Source: Pseudomonas sp. MYb185 (GTDB taxonomy: Bacteria; Pseudomonadota; Gammaproteobacteria; Pseudomonadales; Pseudomonadaceae). Taken from it: a stretch of DNA of 64,000 bases. The position numbers and the translations under genes were made by a program. The stretch lies in assembly GCF_002979975.1 (NCBI RefSeq), contig NZ_PCQD01000002.1:124001-188000 (forward strand), read 5' to 3'. Below are positions 35,685 to 46,249 of the stretch, in pieces; the stretch's first letter is position 1, and the number at the start of each line of letters is the position of its first letter. The notes beneath the pieces are model-generated. The model was not told the origin of the DNA. It searched no databases and saw nothing but the letters and a program-made list of their open reading frames with translations.

Positions 35685-37142
35685 ATGCAATGTATCAGAG
35701 CGGTTCGGGCGCCTTTCAGAGCCCTGTTGTTTTCGCTGATGGCGGTTACTGCGGTACCGGTCAGCGCCGCCGAATTCAACCTGCCTTCCCTGGGCGATAC
35801 CAGCTCCTCGATCATGTCCCGCGAGCAGGAGTATCAGCTCGGGCGTGCCTGGCTGTCCATGCTGCGTGGCTCGGTGCGCACCCTGGAAGACCCCCTGCTC
35901 AAGGACTATGTCGAGACGCATGTGTTCAGCCTGGCCGAAACCAGCCAACTGGATGACCGGCGGCTGACCTTCGTCGCCATCGACAGCCCCCAGCTCAACG
36001 CCTTTGCCGCACCCGGCGGGGTTATCGGCGTCAATGGCGGGCTGTTCCTGCATGCCCATACCGAGGCCGAGTTCGCCTCGGTCATGGCCCACGAACTGGC
36101 TCACCTGTCGCAGCGCCACTTTGCCCGCGGCCTGGAGCAGCAACAACAGACCCGTATCCCGCTGATGACCGCCATGCTTGCCAGCATCATTCTCGCCGCC
36201 AGTGGCGGCGGTGATGCCGGGTTCGCGGCGCTGGCCTCGACCCAGGCGGCTGCCATCCAGGAACAACGCCGCTTCTCGCGCCAGAACGAGCAGGAGGCCG
36301 ACCGTATCGGCCTGCTCAACCTCCAGGGCGCCGGTTATGATCCCAATGCCATGCCGGACATGTTCGAGCGGCTGGCCCGGCTGAGCCGCTTCAGCCAGAC
36401 CCCGCCGGAATTCCTGCTGACCCACCCGGTCAGTCAGTCACGGATCGCCGACTCACGCAACCGCGCCGGACAGCTCAGCGTCGAGGGCCGCCGCGACAGC
36501 CTGTATTACCAGATGATGCGTGCCCGCGTGCAGCTGTTCTATGAGGATAGCCCCGGCCTGGCCGCGCAACGCTTTCGCGCTCTGCTGGATGAGCATGACG
36601 GCGAGCATGCCGCAGCCCGCTACGGCCTGGCGCTGGCCCTGATCCGCAGCGGGCAGCAGGATAGCGCCGAGCAGGAACTGGAACCCCTGCTGGCAGAGTA
36701 CCCGGACAATATCGCCGTGCAGCTGGCCCAGGTCGAACTGGACAGCAGCCGCAACCGCCTGGACCAGGCCCTGACCCGCCTCGATCAGTTACTGCGGGCA
36801 CAGCCTGACAACTATCCGCTACTCAATGCCAAGGCCGATGTGCTGCTGCGCAAACGCGACTACCGCGCCGCCGAGCAGGTCACTGACCGGCTGGCACGGC
36901 TGCGCAGTGATGATCCGGATGTATGGTACCTGGTATCGGAAATCCGTGGTCTGGCGAAGAACATCCTCGGTGTGCACCAGGCACGCGCGGAGTACTTCAT
37001 GCTGGCCGGGGACCTGGATCAGGCCGATCAGCAGCTCGACCAGGCCCTCAAGCGGGCCGGGGACAATTTCGTGATCAGTTCCCGCATCAACGCGCGCAAG
37101 GATGAAATCGCGCGTCGGCGGGAGATCCTCAAGAACTTCTGA
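35685..37142 (+). CDS. bepA: Periplasmic M48 metalloprotease/chaperone BepA-like with TPR domain
   Basis: 485 aa with a signal peptide (cut after about residue 28). The M48 peptidase domain carries the zinc motif HELAH at about residues 136-140, with the third ligand in NEQEADRIGL near 205. The C-terminal half (about 265-480) consists of tetratricopeptide repeats. BepA works with the BAM complex, assembling or degrading stalled outer-membrane proteins such as LptD. Start chosen at 35685. Confidence 0.94.
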   Translation: MQCIRAVRAPFRALLFSLMAVTAVPVSAAEFNLPSLGDTSSSIMSREQEYQLGRAWLSMLRGSVRTLEDPLLKDYVETHVFSLAETSQLDDRRLTFVAIDSPQLNAFAAPGGVIGVNGGLFLHAHTEAEFASVMAHELAHLSQRHFARGLEQQQQTRIPLMTAMLASIILAASGGGDAGFAALASTQAAAIQEQRRFSRQNEQEADRIGLLNLQGAGYDPNAMPDMFERLARLSRFSQTPPEFLLTHPVSQSRIADSRNRAGQLSVEGRRDSLYYQMMRARVQLFYEDSPGLAAQRFRALLDEHDGEHAAARYGLALALIRSGQQDSAEQELEPLLAEYPDNIAVQLAQVELDSSRNRLDQALTRLDQLLRAQPDNYPLLNAKADVLLRKRDYRAAEQVTDRLARLRSDDPDVWYLVSEIRGLAKNILGVHQARAEYFMLAGDLDQADQQLDQALKRAGDNFVISSRINARKDEIARRREILKNF

Positions 37143-37155
37143 TCAGCCTCCCTGA

Positions 37156-38190
37156 TCAGAGTGCTGCAGTGAAATCCAGCATTCTCTGCAACGGGCGCAC
37201 CGCTGCGGGGATCAGTTGCTCCGGCACCAGAATTTCGTTGGTGCCCTGCTCCAGGCTCTGCAACAGGCGCGGCAGGGTATTCATCGCCATCCATGGGCAA
37301 TTGGCGCAACTGCGGCAGGTAGCGCCGTCACCGGCAGTGGGCGCATCGATCAGCCGGCGGTCCGGTGCCGCCTGCTGCATCTTGTAGAAAATGCCCTTGT
37401 CGGTCGCCACGATGAAGGTCGGGTTCGGTAGCTGCTGAGTCGCCTTGATCAACTGGCTGGTGGAGCCCACCACGTCAGCCAACTCCACCACCGACGCCGG
37501 CGACTCGGGGTGTACCAGAATTGCCGCCTCCGGATAGACTGCCTTGAGGTCCAGCAGCGCCTTGGCCTTGAACTCCTCGTGCACGATGCAGGCGCCATCC
37601 CACAGCAGCATGTCGGCCCCGGTCTGCTGCTGGATGTAACCACCCAGGTGCTTGTCCGGAGCCCAGAGAATCTTCTCCCCCTTGTCCATCAGGCTCTCGA
37701 CGATCGGCAGTGCGCAGCTGGAGGTCACCACCCAGTCGGCACGCGCCTTGACCGCCGCCGAGGTGTTGGCATACACCACCACGGTACGATCCGGGTGCTG
37801 GTCACAGAAGGCGGAGAACTCGTCGATCGGGCAGCCGATGTCCAGCGAGCAGGTGGCATCCAGCGTTGGCATCAGCACGCGCTTCTCGGGGCTGAGGATC
37901 TTCGCGGTTTCGCCCATGAAGCGTACACCAGCCACCACCAGCGTGGTGGCTGGATGGTTCTTGCCGAAACGGGCCATTTCCAGGGAATCGGAAACGCAGC
38001 CGCCAGTCTCCTCTGCCAACTCCTGCAGCAGCGGATCAGTGTAGTAATGCGCGACCAGCACAGCATCGTGCGCCTTCAGCGCCGCTGCGATGCGAACCTT
38101 GTAATCGGCCTTCTCGACATCGGTCAGCGGGGCAGGTTCCTTGGCGGCCAGATGGGCCTGCACCAGCAACCTTTCGGAAATCTGAGACAT
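37156..38190 (-). CDS. nadA: Quinolinate synthase A
   Basis: 344 aa. It makes quinolinate from iminoaspartate and dihydroxyacetone phosphate for NAD synthesis, using a [4Fe-4S] cluster. Cluster cysteines are visible in [11 protein letters not shown] and in [14 protein letters not shown] near the end. [19 protein letters not shown] is family-typical. Convergent with bepA, 13 nt apart. Confidence 0.98.
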   Translation of the reverse strand: MSQISERLLVQAHLAAKEPAPLTDVEKADYKVRIAAALKAHDAVLVAHYYTDPLLQELAEETGGCVSDSLEMARFGKNHPATTLVVAGVRFMGETAKILSPEKRVLMPTLDATCSLDIGCPIDEFSAFCDQHPDRTVVVYANTSAAVKARADWVVTSSCALPIVESLMDKGEKILWAPDKHLGGYIQQQTGADMLLWDGACIVHEEFKAKALLDLKAVYPEAAILVHPESPASVVELADVVGSTSQLIKATQQLPNPTFIVATDKGIFYKMQQAAPDRRLIDAPTAGDGATCRSCANCPWMAMNTLPRLLQSLEQGTNEILVPEQLIPAAVRPLQRMLDFTAAL

Positions 38191-38332
38191 CTAACAACCC
38201 CTCCGGGAACAGAATGCCCACATCATACCACGACCGCCGATTTCTACCGATGCGTGGCCGGCAAAGCCAACCGGAACTATCGCCTGTGCACCCAGTCAAG
38301 ATTTACAAGGACCCCTACAAGGCAGGCTGCTC

Positions 38333-38971
38333 ATGTTCAAATACGTACCCGGTCTATTCTACGCGCCCAACACCACCTGGAAGCGCATCCACGATGATAT
38401 GGAGCACAGCCCCTGGGGCTTCGTCCCGCTGCTGCTGATCGGTTCTCTGGTTCCCGCCCTGAGCGTCTACTATGGCAGCAGCGTGGCGGGCTGGGCGCTG
38501 TTCGGCTCGGAGGAGCGACATTTCCTCAGCACCACCAGTGCCGCCTTGCTGGCCGTCGCCGTCTGGCTGGCATTCGTGAGCAACGCCATCATCATGGGTT
38601 ATATCGTGCGCTGGGTCCTGTTTCGGACGCCTTTTCGCCCGTCGGCCCTGCAAGGCATCGCCTTCGCCACCTTTCTATCGGTGCCCTTCATGCTCGGCGG
38701 GCTGGTAGCGCTGTACCCCGAGCGCTGGCTGGTGGTGCTCACGCTCCCGGTGATGGGGTTCTTTTCTGCACTGCAGCTGTACTACGGCCTGCCCCGCTTC
38801 ATGCGGCTGCACCAGGACAAGACCTACTTCTATGGTGCCTGCATAGTGGCCGCCGGGCTGCTGGCCCTGATCAGTGTGGGCCTGTTCTATCTGGAAAGCT
38901 GGCGGGCGATCTCCCCGCCCGGGGAATACCAGGGCATCGAGGAGCAACGCCAGGAACAACGGCTACCCTGA
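38333..38971 (+). CDS. Yip1-family inner-membrane protein
   Basis: 212 aa with five predicted membrane spans (about residues 28-48, 65-90, 105-130, 137-155 and 165-187) and short polar ends; it matches the Yip1/YIPF-like family widespread in pseudomonads. Biochemical role unknown. Its last 9 bp overlap the convergent topoisomerase gene. Confidence 0.82.
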   Translation: MFKYVPGLFYAPNTTWKRIHDDMEHSPWGFVPLLLIGSLVPALSVYYGSSVAGWALFGSEERHFLSTTSAALLAVAVWLAFVSNAIIMGYIVRWVLFRTPFRPSALQGIAFATFLSVPFMLGGLVALYPERWLVVLTLPVMGFFSALQLYYGLPRFMRLHQDKTYFYGACIVAAGLLALISVGLFYLESWRAISPPGEYQGIEEQRQEQRLP

Positions 38972-40021
38972 CGCCTGCTCGCTCTGGCAGAGCTGTAGAA
39001 ACACCATCAGATCCACCTCCTCCGGCTTGAGCCAGCGCCTTCTGGCTCGGCCGGCGCTCCATTGAACCGAATCCAGGTCGCTGCACAGATAAGCCTCGAT
39101 GATGGCTGGATGGATGTAGCATTTGCGGCAGACGGCAGGCGTATTGCCCAACTGCCGCGCCACCTCCTTCACCATCTCGACCGCCGTCTGCTTGCTCGGC
39201 GCCTGCCCCTCGGCAAGACTGTCACGCAGGCTGGCCAGTGCCAGGGCGCTGCCGGCCCAGGTGCGGTAATCCTTGGCAGTGAAGTCCGCGCCTGTTATCT
39301 CCCGCAGAACGGTGTTGATATCCGAGGAACTGACCGAGCAGGGCTGCCCTGCCTCGTCCAGATACTGGAACAGGTGCTGGCCGGGCAGTTCACGGCAACG
39401 GCGCAATATGGTTGCCAGACGCGGATGCCGCAGAGCCACCTGCTGCTGCACCCCGCTCTTGCCACGAAACTGGAAACAGATATTGGCGCCCCGCAGGTTC
39501 AGGTGGCGATTGCGCAAGGTAGTCAAACCATAGGATTTGTTCTGCCTGGTGTATTCCTGGTTGCCAACACGGATGCAGGTCTCATCCAGCAGCATGATCA
39601 CCGCGGCGATTACCCTGTCGCGACCCAGGCCACGCATGCGGAGGCGTTTATCCAGCTCTCGCCGCAGCCGGGACAGGGCGTTACCGAAGGCCAGCAGACG
39701 GTCGTATTTCGCTGTATCGCGAACCTCCCGCCACAGTGGATGGTAGCGGTATTGCTTGCGACCCCGGTCATCACGGCCGGTTGCCTGGAGATGGCCCAGC
39801 GGATCACTGCAGATCCACACCTCACGATAGGCAGGCGGAATGGCTAATGAATCGATACGGCTGATGATCCGGGCATCGACAATACGTCGGCCCTGTTCAT
39901 CGAAGTAGGCGGGTTTGCCCCGGAGGAATCGTCGGCTGAAACCAGGCGTGGCGTCAGTGACATAATGCAGAGCCGGCGGGCAGCTGGCGGCAGATACCGC
40001 AGCAGCTGGCGCCGGCTTCAT
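38963..40021 (-). CDS. DNA topoisomerase IB (poxvirus-like)
   Basis: 352 aa, the length of bacterial type IB topoisomerases. An N-terminal domain (about residues 18-100) with IPPAYREVWIC is followed by the catalytic domain with KSYGLTTLRNRH, FRGKSG, DYRTWAGS and the nucleophilic Tyr302 in RKCYIHPAI. It nicks one strand through a 3'-phosphotyrosine bond and relaxes supercoils of both signs without ATP. Not universal in Pseudomonas; it is next to the DUF2383 stress-type gene. Confidence 0.95.
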   Translation of the reverse strand: MKPAPAAAVSAASCPPALHYVTDATPGFSRRFLRGKPAYFDEQGRRIVDARIISRIDSLAIPPAYREVWICSDPLGHLQATGRDDRGRKQYRYHPLWREVRDTAKYDRLLAFGNALSRLRRELDKRLRMRGLGRDRVIAAVIMLLDETCIRVGNQEYTRQNKSYGLTTLRNRHLNLRGANICFQFRGKSGVQQQVALRHPRLATILRRCRELPGQHLFQYLDEAGQPCSVSSSDINTVLREITGADFTAKDYRTWAGSALALASLRDSLAEGQAPSKQTAVEMVKEVARQLGNTPAVCRKCYIHPAIIEAYLCSDLDSVQWSAGRARRRWLKPEEVDLMVFLQLCQSEQASG

Positions 40022-40037
40022 GAACTTGCTGGCCGGA

Positions 40038-40496
40038 TCAGCTGCGGGCCCGCTCGGCGTCGCGCAACATCTTCACCTGATCGTGGTTACGCAGCACGCC
40101 ATCGTACTGCCGCTGCACCACCTGGCGGATGTCCTCGGGCAACGCCTTTTCCAGCGCCTTGTGGTAACTCTTCTTGGCGACGTCCTCGCCGCGCTCGCAC
40201 TCATTGAGTATCGCCTCGTCATTCTTGCCGGTAACCAGCGATTTGAGATCGACCCAGCGACGGTGCAGATCACCTGCCACGCTGGTGCTGTCCTCGGGAT
40301 CACCACCCAGGCGAATGACGATCGCCTGTAACTCCTGAGCTGCCTGCGCGCACTCTGTGGCACGCTGGGCAAACAGGGTTTTCAACTCTGGCCGCTTGAT
40401 GTCTTCGGCACAGACGCGGAAGCCTTCCTCACCATCCTTGCAGGTTTCGATCAGATCGTTCAGGGTGGAAATCACTTCCTTCGAATCAGTATTCAT
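40038..40496 (-). CDS. PA2169-family four-helix-bundle protein (DUF2383)
   Basis: 152 aa, helical throughout. It matches the DUF2383/PA2169 family, a ferritin-like four-helix bundle: SKEVISTLNDLIETCKDGEEGFRVCAED at the start and a conserved NECERGED motif. Function unestablished; relatives are often induced in stress or low-oxygen conditions. It starts 16 nt upstream of the topoisomerase gene in the same direction, so the two may form an operon. Confidence 0.92.
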   Translation of the reverse strand: MNTDSKEVISTLNDLIETCKDGEEGFRVCAEDIKRPELKTLFAQRATECAQAAQELQAIVIRLGGDPEDSTSVAGDLHRRWVDLKSLVTGKNDEAILNECERGEDVAKKSYHKALEKALPEDIRQVVQRQYDGVLRNHDQVKMLRDAERARS

Positions 40497-40732
40497 GAAG
40501 TAGCTCCTACTGGTATTGCAAATGAGTGGTAAAACAAGTGACCGTAGCGCTTGAATGGTGGTTCAACCTAATTTCACAGGAACGGCCGGAGCATCACATC
40601 GAAGGAGAAGAGCAGGAAATGACTGAATAACGAAGCGGAATTGCGGACGTTTGACAGACAAAGGGAAGAAAAGAAAATCAAACTGATGAAGAGAGCGGCC
40701 TGGCGGCCAGGAGAGTATCACGGGGGAAAAGA

Positions 40733-40808
40733 TGGTGGGTCGTGTAGGATTCGAACCTACGACCAATTGGTTAAAAGCCAACTGCTCTACCAACTGAGCT
40801 AACGACCC
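40733..40808 (-). tRNA. tRNA-Lys (anticodon TTT)
   Basis: 76 nt with encoded CCA. Acceptor GGGTCGT/ACGACCC, anticodon loop CTTTTAA, T-arm GGTTCGAATCC. It lies downstream of cpoB on the same strand. Confidence 0.97.
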
Positions 40809-40874
40809 GTTGAATGCGCGATATCTTACTGATTTGAAAAAGAAACTCAAGAATTTTTTTTACTTTTTACCGCA

Positions 40875-41684
40875 TTATTGCAAGGCGTTCAGTTCCCGCC
40901 TGGCCAACTGGGCTGCCGATGCATCAGGATGCTTGCTGAGCACTTCCTGATAGAGCTGTGCCGCCTTGTCCGCATTACCCATACGCCGCTCCACTTCCGC
41001 AAGCTTGTACAGTGCGTCAGCTTCCTTGCGATGGCCGGCGTACTGGCTGATAACCTTGGCGAAGGCCTGCCCGGCCGATTCCAGGTCCGCCTGTACCAGA
41101 TAGACCTCGCCCAACCAATACTGGGCATTGCCGGCATACTCACTGTTGGGGTAACGCCGCAGAAAGGCATTGAACGCCATTTCCGCCTTTTCGAAGTCCC
41201 GCGCCTTGACCTGGTCGAAAGCGGCTTCATACAGCAGCTTTTCACGCGCCGGGTCAGCGGGTTCTGCAGCCTGGTCGGCACGCTGGCCGGAGGGGGCCGG
41301 TGTTATCGGCGGCAGGCTGTGTTCACTGGCAGATCCGTTCGCGCTGGTCGGCGCCGACGAACCTGTGGAAATCATGGAAAGTCGGCGATCAAGATCCTGA
41401 TAACGATCAAGCTGATCCTTTTCCAACTTCTTCAGTCGATGTTCCTGCTCTTCCAGCAGGCCACGCAGCATCGAAACTTCCTGCTGCATCTGATCCAATT
41501 GCTGCATGAGCTGGCCTTCCATCGAAAGGCCAGCCGAGGAAGATCGGGTATCAGGCAGTGATTGGGCCTGCGTCTGGTAGTTACGGGCATTGCTGCCCGA
41601 ACTGCCTTCCATTACCGGAACCTGAGCCAGTGCCGTCACCGGCACCAGCAGACAACCCAGAACGAATCCCTGATACCCTTTCAT
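40875..41684 (-). CDS. cpoB: Tol-Pal accessory protein CpoB (YbgF)
   Basis: 269 aa. A signal peptide (about residues 1-20) is followed by a trimerising coiled coil (about 55-105, MQQLDQMQQEVSMLRGLLEE), a Ser/Pro-rich linker, and a TPR domain (about 145-269). CpoB coordinates the Tol system with PBP1B so that outer-membrane constriction keeps pace with septal wall synthesis. It is 8 nt downstream of pal and last in the tol operon. Confidence 0.96.
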   Translation of the reverse strand: MKGYQGFVLGCLLVPVTALAQVPVMEGSSGSNARNYQTQAQSLPDTRSSSAGLSMEGQLMQQLDQMQQEVSMLRGLLEEQEHRLKKLEKDQLDRYQDLDRRLSMISTGSSAPTSANGSASEHSLPPITPAPSGQRADQAAEPADPAREKLLYEAAFDQVKARDFEKAEMAFNAFLRRYPNSEYAGNAQYWLGEVYLVQADLESAGQAFAKVISQYAGHRKEADALYKLAEVERRMGNADKAAQLYQEVLSKHPDASAAQLARRELNALQ

Positions 41685-41692
41685 GCGACCTC

Positions 41693-42196
41693 TTACTTAC
41701 GCAGTTCGACGCGACGGTTCTGAGCCCAGGCTTCTTCGCTGGAACCAGTGGCAGCCGGCTTTTCTTCACCGTAGGAGATCAGCTCCAGCTGTGCAGGGGA
41801 AACACCCTGCAGAACCAGGTAACGCTGAACGGCAGCGGCACGACGCTCACCCAGAGCCATGTTGTACTCGCGAGTACCACGCTCGTCGGTGTGGCCTTCC
41901 AGCGCTACACGGTTACCCTGGGCCTTGAGGTCCTTGGAGTGTACGTCCAGGGCGCGCATGGCTTCAGGCTTCAGCTCGGAGCTGTCGAACTCGAAGTAGA
42001 AAGTGGTGATGGCGCGCAGAGCCGCTTCTTCGCTGCTGACGCTGCTGCTACCTGCCGAAGAGGTGGAGCTGTCATAACCAGCGTTCGGGTCGACTGCACC
42101 TGTGCCGGCTGCATCACCGCCCTTGGAGGAACAGCCAACCACAACGCCGAAAGCGACAACCAGAGCTGCAAACTTGCCGAACTTGATAACTTCCAT
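41693..42196 (-). CDS. pal: Peptidoglycan-associated lipoprotein Pal (OprL)
   Basis: 167 aa from the second of two tandem ATGs (42196), which has AGGAG at the best spacing. The lipobox is Val-Val-Gly-Cys. A short Gly/Ser linker precedes the OmpA-like domain with [20 protein letters not shown] that binds diaminopimelate. Pal anchors the outer membrane to the cell wall and interacts with TolB. Confidence 0.97.
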   Translation of the reverse strand: MEVIKFGKFAALVVAFGVVVGCSSKGGDAAGTGAVDPNAGYDSSTSSAGSSSVSSEEAALRAITTFYFEFDSSELKPEAMRALDVHSKDLKAQGNRVALEGHTDERGTREYNMALGERRAAAVQRYLVLQGVSPAQLELISYGEEKPAATGSSEEAWAQNRRVELRK

Positions 42197-42240
42197 CATA
42201 GACTCCTGATAAACCCCGTTTGGTTTAGTATTGGTATACC

Positions 42241-43542
42241 CTATGGCAGGTATGGGGACCATGATGGTACGCGCAGGTCTGTGAACTTCGTCGGAATCTC
42301 CGACCGTGCACGACCATTGGTCGAAACCAGCATAAGTACACCCCGTCCCTGTTGACGGGTAGCGTAAATTAACATAGTGCCGTTAGGTGCGACAGTAGGC
42401 GACTCATCCAACGACGTTTCTGTTAAAACTTTCAGATTGCCCCTTTCCAGATCCTGAGTTGCAATATGAAAATTCCGGTAGCCATCCTGGCGGTGGACCA
42501 TGACCATGGTTCGCCCATCAACTGACAGTTTGGCATTGGCATTATAGTTGCCCACAAAAGTCAGGCGTTCTGTAGTGCCATTATTCAAGTTCTGCTTGTA
42601 TATCTGTGGCCGCCCTCCGCGATCGGAGGTAAACACCAGCGTATTGTTATCCAGCCAGGTCGGCTCGGTATCAATCGCATAGTGGTTGGTTACCCGCCGC
42701 ATCTGCTTGCTATCCATATCCATGACGTAAATTTCCGGGTTGCCGTCACGTGACAAGACAAATGCCAGGCGCTTTCCATCCGGTGACCAGGCCGGGGCAC
42801 CGTTCAGACCTTCAAAACTGGTAATACGCTCACGCCGGCCGGTCTGGATGTAATGCACGAAGATTTCCGGACGCCGCGATTCGAATGAGACATAGGCGAT
42901 ACGCTGCCCATCTGGCGCATAGGATGGCGTCAATATCGGCTCCCGTGACTGCAACAGGGTGACCGTACGAGCACCATCGTAATCCGCACGCTGCAGAGTA
43001 TAGCGGATATTGTCCGCAGAGAAACGCTCGGCAGCGACATACAGCAACTTGGTGCTGAAGGCGCCCTTGATACCGGTGATATGCTCGAACACCTCATCGC
43101 TGATCCGGTGAGCCATATCCCGCAGCTGGTTCTGAGTGCCACTGACGGTGCGCGACATCAGCACCTCTTCACGGGCCACATTGTACAGGTGGTACTGCAC
43201 CTGATATCCCGCCTCCGTACCGGTTACCTGGCCGGCCAGAACATACTCGACACCCAGCATCTTCCAGTCCCGGGGGAAGATTTCCTCGGCACGGGTGGGG
43301 TGACTGAGCATGTTCTCCCGGGCGAAAGGCTGGAACATGCCGGAGTTGCGCAGGTCATTACCGGTGATCTCGGCCAGGTCCTCGGTCAGCGGGGTGCCTC
43401 CCTGCCAGCCGAAGGGCACCACGGCGATAGGCGTGGCCCGGTCGCTGCCCCGGGTGATTTCGATGGCCTCCTGGGCCAGGGCAACCTGGGCCAGGAGCAG
43501 CATGGCGGCACATGTCAGCCAGTACTTCATTGTTTTCATCAA
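42241..43542 (-). CDS. tolB: Tol-Pal periplasmic protein TolB
   Basis: 433 aa with a signal peptide cut after about residue 23. The N-terminal alpha/beta domain (about 30-165) is followed by a six-bladed beta-propeller with repeated SPDGKRLAF / [13 protein letters not shown] motifs. TolB shuttles between Pal and TolA. The start overlaps the tolA stop by 4 nt. Confidence 0.97.
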   Translation of the reverse strand: MMKTMKYWLTCAAMLLLAQVALAQEAIEITRGSDRATPIAVVPFGWQGGTPLTEDLAEITGNDLRNSGMFQPFARENMLSHPTRAEEIFPRDWKMLGVEYVLAGQVTGTEAGYQVQYHLYNVAREEVLMSRTVSGTQNQLRDMAHRISDEVFEHITGIKGAFSTKLLYVAAERFSADNIRYTLQRADYDGARTVTLLQSREPILTPSYAPDGQRIAYVSFESRRPEIFVHYIQTGRRERITSFEGLNGAPAWSPDGKRLAFVLSRDGNPEIYVMDMDSKQMRRVTNHYAIDTEPTWLDNNTLVFTSDRGGRPQIYKQNLNNGTTERLTFVGNYNANAKLSVDGRTMVMVHRQDGYRNFHIATQDLERGNLKVLTETSLDESPTVAPNGTMLIYATRQQGRGVLMLVSTNGRARSEIPTKFTDLRVPSWSPYLP

Positions 43543-44570
43543 AATGCCAAATCCTCTGGTTTGAAGCGCAATGTACGCTGTCTGTACAAACGATCGAAGG
43601 TTGCCGGATTTTCCCTGGATAGCTGTTGCATTTCCGGAATGCGACCCACATTCCGCACCGCCTGCAGGGCTGACTGGTCGAAACCGGCGTCGCCACTGGA
43701 GCGCAGGATGACTGCATCGGTAATGTCACCCGATGGCAGCATGCTGATGCGCACTTCGACAACCATGCCATTGCGCGCGGTAGGCGGCCGACGCCATTGC
43801 TCACTCACATAGCGACGGATCACATCATCAAAGCTGGCGGCGACTTCATCGCCCATCTGGTCCGCCTGCGCCCGCTGATACTGCGTCTCGCTGGCCAGCA
43901 GATCGGCCAGCGCCTTGGCCTTGGCCTCCTCCTGCTCGCGTTTCAATCTGGCGACGCGATCCGCCTCGGCCTTGGCAGCTTCATCCGCCTTGCGTTTGGC
44001 CTCTTCGGCGGCACGGCGCCTGGCCTCTTCTTCCTTGCGCTTGGCTTCCTCAGCCGCCTTACGCTTGGCCGCTTCCTCGGCTGCCTGCTTCGCCGCCTCT
44101 TCTTCGGCCAGCTTCTTCGCCGCGTCAGCCTTGCGCTTGGCCTCCTCCGCCTTCTGCCTTTCGACCTGCTCAGCCTGCCGACGTTCCTCGGCCGCCTTAT
44201 CTTCCGTTGCCTTGGCAGCGGCTGCAGCGGCAGCAGCCTGGCGCTCCTGCTCGGCAGCAGCGCGCCGCGCGGCTTCCTGCTCCTGTTGCTGCTGCTCCTG
44301 CTGGCGTTTCAGCTCCTCGGCCTCATGCCGCTGAGCCGCGGTGCGTTCAGCCTCGCCAGCGATCTTCTGGTCGGTCTGGGTGGTCGCCGGGCTCTTCGAA
44401 TTCAACTGCACCAGGGTCGCCTGCACGATCGGCTTGGCCGGCTCGAACTCCGGCGCTGTGCTGAATGACACGAACAGAAAGATCAGCACCAGCAGGTGCA
44501 GCCCCAGCGCCTTGATCACCGGCGCGGTGAAGCGATCCTTACCCGGATCCGGCATATGCTCGTTCTTCAC
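43539..44570 (-). CDS. tolA: Tol-Pal inner-membrane linker TolA
   Basis: 343 aa. One membrane span (about residues 17-38) is followed by a very long Ala/Glu/Lys/Gln-rich helix (about 65-225) that crosses the periplasm and a C-terminal domain (about 250-343) that binds TolB and Pal. Driven by TolQR, it powers outer-membrane invagination at division. The start overlaps the tolR stop by 4 nt. Confidence 0.96.
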   Translation of the reverse strand: MKNEHMPDPGKDRFTAPVIKALGLHLLVLIFLFVSFSTAPEFEPAKPIVQATLVQLNSKSPATTQTDQKIAGEAERTAAQRHEAEELKRQQEQQQQEQEAARRAAAEQERQAAAAAAAAKATEDKAAEERRQAEQVERQKAEEAKRKADAAKKLAEEEAAKQAAEEAAKRKAAEEAKRKEEEARRRAAEEAKRKADEAAKAEADRVARLKREQEEAKAKALADLLASETQYQRAQADQMGDEVAASFDDVIRRYVSEQWRRPPTARNGMVVEVRISMLPSGDITDAVILRSSGDAGFDQSALQAVRNVGRIPEMQQLSRENPATFDRLYRQRTLRFKPEDLAF

Positions 44571-45019
44571 GGGGCCTCGGTAATCAGGCCGACGTTAGGC
44601 ACGCCCGCCTGTTGCAGCGAGGCCATGGCGGTGACCACGACACCGTAGTTCACATCGCGATCACCACGAATGTAGACCAGGGTATCCGGGCGCGCGCGCA
44701 TGATCTTGGTCACACCGTCGGTCATCTGTTCCAGGGACACGGCCGTATCGCTCTGGTTCTCGGTGTCCACCGTTTCGCCCAGATTCCAGTAATAGGTGCC
44801 GTCAGCCAGTACCGACAGGGTCAGCACCTGCTGATTCGAGTCGGAGGGCAGCACTTCGCTGGCGACCTGTGGCAGGTCGACCTTCACGCCCTGGTTGAGC
44901 ATCGGCGCGGTCACCATGAAAATCACCAGCAACACGAGCATCACGTCGATATAGGGGACGACGTTCATCTCCGCTACCGGCTTGCGCTTCGGACGTCTGC
45001 CTCTGGGTTGCATGCTCAC
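44567..45019 (-). CDS. tolR: Tol-Pal motor protein TolR
   Basis: 150 aa with one membrane span at about residues 25-43 (YIDVMLVLLVIFMVTAPML) bearing the conserved proton-path aspartate in PYIDVML. The periplasmic domain follows. The start at 45019 overlaps the tolQ stop; an ATG two codons later is possible. With TolQ it converts proton flow into TolA movement. Confidence 0.97.
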   Translation of the reverse strand: MSMQPRGRRPKRKPVAEMNVVPYIDVMLVLLVIFMVTAPMLNQGVKVDLPQVASEVLPSDSNQQVLTLSVLADGTYYWNLGETVDTENQSDTAVSLEQMTDGVTKIMRARPDTLVYIRGDRDVNYGVVVTAMASLQQAGVPNVGLITEAP

Positions 45020-45705
45020 TCCCCTTCGTTGGCATGCACGCGGCGATGCAGGATGCTGGAGAACTCATCGGCAAAGGTATAGTAATGACCGATCAGGGTT
45101 TCCGAACGAGCCGAGAAGCGGTTATAGGCGATCACAGCGGGAATCGCGGCGAACAGGCCGATCGCGGTGGCGATCAGCGCCTCGGCGATCCCCGGCGCGA
45201 CGGTGGCCAGGGTGGCCTGCTGCACCGTTGCCAGCCCACGGAACGAGTTCATGATGCCCCACACGGTGCCGAACAGACCGATGTAGGGGCTGGTGGAACC
45301 GACGGTAGCGAGGAACGGCAGGTGCTGATCGAGCTTTTCCTCTTCCCGGGAGATGGCCACACGCATCGCACGCTGCACCGCATCCATGATCACTTCCGGC
45401 TCCATGCCCGGCTGTTGGCGCATGCGCGAGAATTCCTTGAAGCCGGCACGAAATATCTGCTCCAGGCCGGAGTCCGGGTCAGGGTTGCCAGTCACCTGGC
45501 GATACAACTTGGACAGGTCGATACCGGACCAGAAGCGGTCCTCGAAATCATCCAGGGTCTTCTTCGCCGCACGGGTAACCGCACTGCGCTGGAAAATCAG
45601 CACCCAGGAGGCGACGGACGCCGCCAGCAGTGTCAGCATGACCAGCTGCACCAGAACACTGGCACCGCTTATCAGGTGCCACATCGACATTTGATCAGCT
45701 TGCAC
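45016..45705 (-). CDS. tolQ: Tol-Pal motor protein TolQ
   Basis: 229 aa with three membrane spans (about residues 15-37, 135-157 and 170-192) and the MotA/TolQ/ExbB signature [15 protein letters not shown] ... [19 protein letters not shown]. It is the stator channel of the Tol motor. Its start lies inside the 3' end of ybgC (11-nt overlap). Confidence 0.97.
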   Translation of the reverse strand: MQADQMSMWHLISGASVLVQLVMLTLLAASVASWVLIFQRSAVTRAAKKTLDDFEDRFWSGIDLSKLYRQVTGNPDPDSGLEQIFRAGFKEFSRMRQQPGMEPEVIMDAVQRAMRVAISREEEKLDQHLPFLATVGSTSPYIGLFGTVWGIMNSFRGLATVQQATLATVAPGIAEALIATAIGLFAAIPAVIAYNRFSARSETLIGHYYTFADEFSSILHRRVHANEGE

Positions 45706-46159
45706 TCTTTGCCACTCCTTGATCTTGCTTCTCTTGGCCGCCCTGCATCGCCGCGAAGGCGCTGCTCAGGGCCGCTGGAATAATTCTGGGCTTGTAACGA
45801 TCGGCGCTGACGCAGGCCACCAGTACTTCCCCCTCACACAACAACACCCCATCCGCCCTGCGCACTTGCTGAGCGAAGCGGACACTCGCGCGCTTGAGTT
45901 CCAAGACAGCGGCACTCACCACAAGTTCATCGTCCAGGCGCGCAGGAGCATGGTAGCGGGCACTGACCGAATGGACGACGAAGATGATGTTTTCGCATTG
46001 CAGCGCGCTTTGATCAAACCCCAGGGAACGGACCAGCTCGGTACGGGCACGCTCCATGAACTTCAGATAATTGACGTAATAAACAATGCCACCGGCATCG
46101 GTATCCTCGAAATAGACTCGGGCCTTGAGCACGAATGGCTGCCCTGGATCAGCCGCCAT
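45695..46159 (-). CDS. ybgC: Tol-Pal-associated acyl-CoA thioesterase YbgC
   Basis: 154 aa hotdog-fold thioesterase. The catalytic aspartate is in [19 protein letters not shown] (about residue 20). Short- to medium-chain acyl-CoA is the known substrate class. It is the first gene of the ybgC-tolQRAB-pal-cpoB operon, its usual location. Confidence 0.95.
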   Translation of the reverse strand: MAADPGQPFVLKARVYFEDTDAGGIVYYVNYLKFMERARTELVRSLGFDQSALQCENIIFVVHSVSARYHAPARLDDELVVSAAVLELKRASVRFAQQVRRADGVLLCEGEVLVACVSADRYKPRIIPAALSSAFAAMQGGQEKQDQGVAKSAS

Positions 46160-46249
46160 AATGTAGAGCCAAGTTGGTGGTTTGCATAGCGGGGGTTGCC
46201 TCCAAATTGAAAATATTTTTAACCGGCGCGACTCTGTCGCCAGCCCGGA

